A stretch of 64,000 bases of DNA. It comes from Zygnema cylindricum. Taxonomy: Eukaryota; Streptophyta; Zygnematophyceae; Zygnematales; Zygnemataceae. A program made the translations under genes and the position numbers. Below are positions 58,631 through 64,000 of the stretch, in pieces; positions within the stretch are counted from its first letter, which is position 1, and the number at the start of each line of letters is the position of its first letter. The notes under the pieces are model-generated. The model made no database searches. It was given only the letters and a program-made list of their open reading frames with translations, and was not told the origin of the DNA. The DNA lies in contig JBBHKE010001746.1 in NCBI GenBank assembly GCA_037447655.1, positions 1 through 64,000 of the forward strand, read 5' to 3'.

Positions 58631-59126
58631 CACCGCGAATCGTAATTAGAGTATTGAAAAAATTAGAGTACAAAAACTAAAAAAATAAATTAGAGTAATG
58701 AACGCTAATTTGTGTGATAAAGCTGTTTCAACTATAAAGTTTACTCTAATTTATTTAAGTACTCTAATTTGGCACGCTAATATCCTCTACTGTAAATAAG
58801 GTATTCGTACTTGGCAAAACGTACAGTTTATCGTCACTATGACGTTTGCACTACGTGGTTTGTTAAAATGCAGTTACATGATAACAGCCTGTATTAAATC
58901 ATTATTTGTACTTTTTTACTTAATAAAGTACAATTTTGCACGGTCGGAGGTCGTTCGTACTCCGCACTATTTAAAACGAACCTATATTATAATTAAAAAC
59001 GCTAATTAAACTTTACCCTAAATATAATAATGAAAAAATTATAATCATTTACTCTATTTCATGTGATAGAGTCAAAATTTCGAACTACCGAATTAGAGTA
59101 ATTTACTCTAATTACGATTCACTGTG
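58631..59126. mobile_element. 496-bp ACCGCGAATCGTAATTAGAG element
   Basis: Same orientation and internal order as 27261-27877, with internal deletions. TA flanks lie at 58629-58630 and 59127-59128. Confidence 0.8.
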
Positions 59127-59128
59127 TA

Positions 59129-60185
59129 GTTGCCGCTAAAAGCAAATGACCGGAATTTGGGGTGACAAATGAGCCGTACGTAGCCACGTACTTAGATTCT
59201 GGACTACGCAAAAAATCAAGCGATTTCACATATTCGTCATCTAGTAGGCGTATAATTTTCACTTTTCGTCAAATCCAGGGAGATATGTGTTGCCTTTCCG
59301 TGTTCCGGTCCAAACCTAATTTGTCATTAGTTAGATGGTACCGTACGACAACAACAGACTTGTCGGGAGTCCAATCCATATTGGCATTGTCGACGTCGAA
59401 ACGAGCGCCAGCCAGAATTACTCAATGCCAAAAAATTGCGGTTAGTTCAAAATGACGCTTCTACGGTATATCTGTCCACATTGACACGGGACCTTTGCGC
59501 TCATGCTGTCAAATGACCAATCAAAGTCAGCTTAGGGTGAACCTCCATCAGGCGAAAAAGTGGGGTTGTTTACTAGAAAAGGTACATTTCCGTACATATC
59601 CAGCTCATTTTTGTACTGTTTATTTTTTTATAAAACATGATTACTCAAGATTCTCCAAACTTTGGGCGACAACGTCGACCGTCCGATTATGATTTTTTGA
59701 AGCAAAAGGTCATTATGTCCAGTGATTGGCTACTCCCCTCAAGGAGGACAGTAGCCAATCACCGGACATGTACGATGTTTACGCGTGGAAAGATCGCGTA
59801 CGAACGACACGCCTTTGGACATTTGCCACGCGCCTTCGGACAAGCGGGAATCAAATCAACGAAAACAACAAAAAAAATGTTTGTCGAAGAATGTGCCGTG
59901 ACGCCTCCTCCACCATCCGTTGACATCCGGAATTTGAGGCGCCACGACGAAGCACAAACGACAAAACAACAACAAAAAGAACAAAACACAAGCGTACAAA
60001 TTGTAAACGCAGGTAATATAATTTTGCGGCTGGTTGTACGGATACAAGTTCAGATATTCTGCTTTTCGAATCTTTGACTATGTTCGCCGTCAGAAGAGGA
60101 ACCTACGTGCACCAATCGAAAAAAAGCACATACGCGATAGATTTCATTCCTGACACGACCTGATGGAGAAGTGAACGAAATATTA
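59129..60185. other. Spacer with an unassigned open frame and a small hairpin
   Basis: A plus-strand frame of 146 codons (59637-60077) has a TPPPPSVDIRNLRRHDE stretch and a GT donor-like site at 60012, but two other frames are also open and no family fits, so I do not call it a gene. 59719-59766 is a hairpin: CCAGTGATTGGCTACT facing AGTAGCCAATCACCGG. Confidence 0.35.
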
Positions 60186-60413
60186 GGGTGTGTCCCCATG
60201 TACTTGTAACTTAGCGAAATTACTTTGTATTTTAGCGCGGATCCGCCGGACCCGCTGTTCAAGTGTCCCTATGTCTGTAAGGAGGAAATCGTAACTTACG
60301 CTTGTGACGATTGTATACGTCGACAGTACCTGTGACGGTTGTCAACGTCTACAATCTGTGGTCGCACGTTGTTTTTTGTACCTGCGTGTGACGTCGCATG
60401 TCTTACCGTGACG
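60186..60413. mobile_element. Truncated PIF/Harbinger-like element, left end only
   Basis: Matches 48786-49015 from GGGTGTGTCCCCATGTAC onward, preceded by TTA (60183-60185). Similarity stops near 60413 and no right end is found. Confidence 0.65.
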
Positions 60414-61277
60414 CAACAGAAAATTGGAATCGCCAGATCGGACGGACGGAATCTGATCCGGATATCTCCGAAAATATATGGTACGGCTATTTTTGGAGTC
60501 ATACAGATATTTTGGAATTATATAGTACGGAATATTTTTATGATCATTAAATAGAAACGTCCGGATATTTCAGAAGTGAATTATGATCATTGATTTTGAG
60601 AGACGTTGACGGACGCGATTCACGTGGGACCGCAAGTGACGAGGCGTGATTTACGTGGGACCACAAAGTGACGAGGCATGATGCACGTGGGACCACAAGT
60701 GACGAAGCACTCAGGTGGTTCGTACTACACGACCACATTCGGCTGGACTTTAGCGGCTACCGCTGACTAAGCATTTGGAACGTTTTGTGTACGGTTATAA
60801 CGTTTTGTGTACGGTTCAATGTCTCTAAATATTTGAAAAACATTAGTTTGTAGTTTAGTGTGATAAAACATAGTGTTCCATTAATGAGGTTTTTATAAAA
60901 TAATAATTAGGGATTTGAGGTACAGTGATGTACAGGTAGGATGCTTTGTCGTTAGTCAGGATAATGACCGTGGTAACAGTTACGCAAATTAGTGTAGATC
61001 AGTAGATAGACACTGTGAGTATATAACTTAGGACTTAACCAAATTTGTAGCATCCCGTTTTGGGAATATGATTTTCTAATGCCAGTTTTTGGGAAACTTC
61101 CAGACATCATATCTTATGGTTTACTTCGTCATTTGGGCTCCAACTTTGGGAATTGTCAGTTTACTATATTTCGTATCACTGTGGCGAATTTGAAAGATAT
61201 TGGCTTTCTGAGTCATATTTTGTGTCAGTTATAAGTTGGCTATTGAATAGGTACTTTGATAGTTTTTGCTGTTTTTC
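60414..61277. other. Region upstream of the copia gag
   Basis: The 5' LTR and primer-binding site of the copia element should lie here, but I cannot identify a clear LTR end or a tRNA-complementary site. A short tandem motif (gacgaggc/gtgggaccac) lies at 60625-60710. Confidence 0.35.
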
Positions 61278-62246
61278 ATGTCTACGTCCACTACTACTGC
61301 AGGTTATCCGCCTGCAACGGTGGTTGTAGAACAATAGGTTATGGGCCTTTTGTCAAGAATTCCTATCTTCAATGGCCAAAAGTATGTGTACTGGGGGGCG
61401 ATGGTTGAATCGATGTTTGATACTGCTGACTTATTGGGGGTCTTGGATGGCTCCCGTGATGAAACAGATCCAACTTGGGCGAAAAATAATTCAATGGCAG
61501 GGAACAATCTAATGCTTTGTATTTCAGAAAATTTGGTCATGTCTCGACTGAAAATGAAGAAGGCGAGGGAGATTTGGACATCCCTCAAACCCGCTTTTGA
61601 GAAAGCGAATGTTCAAGAAGAGCTCTTGGTGGCTGGAAAAATTTGGGGATACAAATACACAGGGGGAACTATAGTTGAGTATTGTGACAATTTTCGCGCG
61701 CTCATTGATGCTCACTCTTTTGCTGGGGGGTCATTTCTTGGGTTTCAACAGGCAGCTCTGTTTATTAGAGGTCTCCCTAGTAGCATGAAGGGTGTGTCTA
61801 TTCAATTAAAGAGTCATGATAAAGCTAGCTGGTCATTTCAGTTAGCGTATAATCTTATATTGGAGGAAGAAACAAATACAAAATTCCTTGAGGGAGAAGG
61901 AAAGGTTGAAGCATTTGCAACAGATTTTGACAAAAGATATCAGTTTAATCAGAATCACAATCAGTTTAATCAGAGGCAGAATAGGCCATCTACTACTACT
62001 ACTTGTTTCTATTGTTCTGAGAAGGGTCATGGATACAGGTAGTGTCCTAAATTTAAGAAGGCTAATGAGACAGGTTTATACAGGCCAGGTTGGCAACAGA
62101 GCCAGTATCACAAAGGTTTTTCTATAAATCCTTCCCGTGGAAATGCTTTTTTTTCATCTTCTGCAACTAATACAGATGAGTCTCTCAACTTCAATGAGCA
62201 AGAGGAGGCGGATTTATTTGCTATGGCGGCTACCATAGAGGGTCCT
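61278..62246 (+). pseudogene. Copia gag, broken by stops
   Basis: The frame opens at ATG 61278 (MSTSTTTAGYPPATVVVEQ) and meets TAG at 61335-61337, and then runs open from ATG 61341 to TAG at 62040-62042. The body is a gag-type capsid: IPIFNGQKYVYWGAMVESM, a repeated Trp-rich helix pattern and a GLPSSMKGVS segment. A CCHC zinc knuckle starts CFYCSEKGH and the TAG falls just before its last Cys. After that stop the same frame continues to TGA at 62247-62249. The protein binds element RNA and forms particles in live elements. Here it cannot be made intact. Confidence 0.88.
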
Positions 62247-62416
62247 TGAAGAAGGCTAATGAGATAGGTTTATAGAGTTCAGGTTGGCAACAAAGCCAGT
62301 ATCACAAAGGTTTTTCTGGAAATCCTTCCCGTGGAAATGCTTTTTTTTTAACTTCTGCAACTAATACTGACGAGTCTCTCAGCTTCAATGAGCAAGAGGA
62401 GGGGGGTTTATTTGCT

Positions 62417-64000
62417 ATGGCGGCTGCCATGGAGGGTCCAAAGGATGCAGGATGGATCATGGACACGAGAGCGTCTGCCCACATGTGTTGGAACAAGGCG
62501 GCTTTTACGAATCTGCAGCAAACATCTCCAAAGAGTATCTATTATGCTTGCTGCATGAGTGTTCAAACCTCAGCTCAGGGTGATGTATCATTGATGGTAG
62601 ATGTAGGGGGAAAGTCGGTAGAGAGAACCCTTCACAATATTTTGTATGTTCCAGATTGTAAGAAAAATCTTTTTTCTACATCATTAGTGGAGAGCAAAGG
62701 CTTTGAAGTTGTTCTGAAAGGAGGGAGACAGGTTGTTAGCAAGAAAGGGAAAGTTAAAGTAACAAAAAATAGAGATGATAGCAAAATGTACCGGATGGAC
62801 ATGGCAGAATATAAGGAAAATGATGTTCTCTACTCCAGTGTCGAATTTGATAATGAGTTGTGGCATAAGAGATTAGGACTCATGAATTATGATAGTGTAA
62901 AGAAAATGGTGAATTCGGGAAAAGTTGATGGAGTTTCTCTCACCTCTCATCCTATAAAAACATGTGATGGTTGTTCACTTGGCAAAATCCACAAATCCCC
63001 ATTTCCACAAGAAACAGACCATAGATCGGAAAAAGTTCTGCAGCTCATCCATTCTGATTGTCTCGGTCTTTCGCAAGTGGCTTCGGCTGGAGCGGTCCAT
63101 TATATGGTCACATTTACAGATGAGTACTCGAGGTACACCAATTTTTACTTCATGCAACATAAAAGTGAAGTGTTTACTCACTTCAAACACTACAAAGCGT
63201 GGGCGGAAAAGCTTCATGGAGTTCCAATATTGGCGCTAAGATCGGACAACGGGTGAGAATACACATCGAAAGAATTCGAAGAATTTCTCCTTCAGGAAGG
63301 AATCACTCACAATCTTACAGTTCCTTATACACAGGAACAAAATGGTGTGTCTGAGAGATTTAATAGGACAGTGACAGAGAGTGCCCGGTCCATGCTTGTA
63401 GATAAAGGGCTAGATTTGAAATTCTGGGCTAAAGCACTTAACTGTGCTGTTTATATTAAAAATTGAATTGCTTTTAGGTCTGTTAGCACTGCACCTTATG
63501 AGCTTTGGACAGGGGAAAAACCTGATGTTAGTCACTTTAAGATCTTTGGTAGCAAGTGTTTTATTTTAGATACTTCACATGATAGATGGAAAATGGAGCA
63601 TAAAGGCTTACTTGGGATTTTCATGGGGTATGATGATAATGCGAAAGGATATAGAGTTTTTGTACTTGAAAAACAAAAAGTGATTGTTTCTAGAAATATC
63701 CGGATTAAAGATGAACTTGATTCGGTTGACTTGTTTAAAGTGCCAGATCAACCTGCAAAATAAAAGCAAGAATATGTTATTTTTCACCATACGCAGCGAG
63801 TCTACTTTCCACCGGCAAGTAGGACACCTCTTCCTTCAGTTCCTCTGGTGCCTTTACAGGATGCTTCACAAAGAGCTACACCTCAAGTGGAAAGAACTAC
63901 TACACATTCTGTACCAGATCAAGTTATGGTTCAAACTAAACAGAGAAATCAGAGGTTGTCGACAATCTCAGCCTCATAATTTCCGAGGGGAAAGAGATCT
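62417..64000 (+). pseudogene. Copia pol (protease and integrase), broken by stops, incomplete
   Basis: The frame from 62417 has stops at 63254 (TGA), 63464 (TGA), 63761 (TAA) and 63977 (TAA). The protease block reads WIMDTRASAHM: the usual D-S/T-G-A active site has Arg in place of Gly, which should abolish activity. The zinc-binding integrase part has WHKRLGLMN and CDGCSLGKIH. The DDE core is visible as HSDCLG, RSDNG (stop immediately after) and EQNGVSERFNR. A gap of about 80 codons with GYDDNAKGYRVF resembles the integrase C-terminal region. No RT motif is reached before the window ends. Confidence 0.9.

Larger units (their letters stand above)
61278..64000 (+). mobile_element. Degenerate Ty1/copia LTR retrotransposon, truncated by the window end
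   Basis: The domain order gag, zinc knuckle, protease, GAG-pre-integrase, integrase is the copia order. Reverse transcriptase and RNase H would follow beyond base 64000. Multiple in-frame stops and a 194-bp internal tandem duplication (62055-62248 and 62249-62440) show that the copy is dead. Confidence 0.92.

Noticed and set aside
59637-60077. 146-codon plus-strand open frame
   Set aside because: Other frames are equally open, composition is unremarkable, no domain is recognised, and it lies in repeat-rich spacer.
24000-61000. CRISPR-like or phage-like arrays suggested by the many short repeats
   Set aside because: The repeats are inverted transposon ends with target duplications, in a eukaryotic intron-bearing context. 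There is no regular spacer structure and there are no cas genes.

Overview
This is nuclear DNA from a eukaryote of the green-plant lineage. Three multi-exon genes with GT-AG introns are recognisable, all on the minus strand, and each matches a plant-type family: the C-terminal half of autophagy protein ATG11, a chloroplast-targeted type-I DnaJ (Hsp40), and a CBE1-like eIF4E-binding protein. Long introns, gene-poor AT-rich spacers and dense repeats fit a large streptophyte genome (charophyte alga, bryophyte or similar). The species cannot be named from the sequence. Two 10-base N gaps (25466-25475, 58361-58370) show that it is a draft assembly.

Layout. 0.5-3.0 kb holds a decayed non-LTR retrotransposon (LINE) on the minus strand. 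3.9-8.0 kb holds the last three detectable exons of ATG11 (minus). 9-14.3 kb holds a MITE-like inverted repeat, tandem repeats and a second LINE relic that is split by another insertion. 15.4-23.7 kb holds the complete 11-exon DnaJ gene (minus, 592 codons), with satellites in several introns. 24.5-34.3 kb holds two LINE relics (plus), several TA-flanked miniature elements, a hAT-like element with a target-site duplication and a PIF/Harbinger-like element. 36.5-44.6 kb holds an 11-exon CBE1-like gene (minus, about 1,194 codons). 44.8-61 kb is a nested graveyard of small transposons: an inverted SINE pair with pol III box-like motifs, an LTR-like repeat, three or four Harbinger-like elements, a second hAT-like element and a cluster of palindromic TA-flanked elements. 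61.3-64.0 kb holds a decayed Ty1/copia element (gag, protease, integrase; plus) cut by the window edge.

The three host genes have unrelated jobs: autophagy scaffold, plastid protein folding and mRNA cap-complex binding. Nothing suggests an operon or gene cluster. I reconstructed both complete genes by reading splice sites and checking that codon phase carries through every junction. The DnaJ model closes in phase at every junction. The CBE1 model has one ambiguous acceptor, at exon 9.

No clearly new biochemical system is visible. The strongest unusual material is the set of repeat families defined by their own target-site duplications, including an empty site that dates one insertion inside another, and the absence of the 5' half of ATG11.
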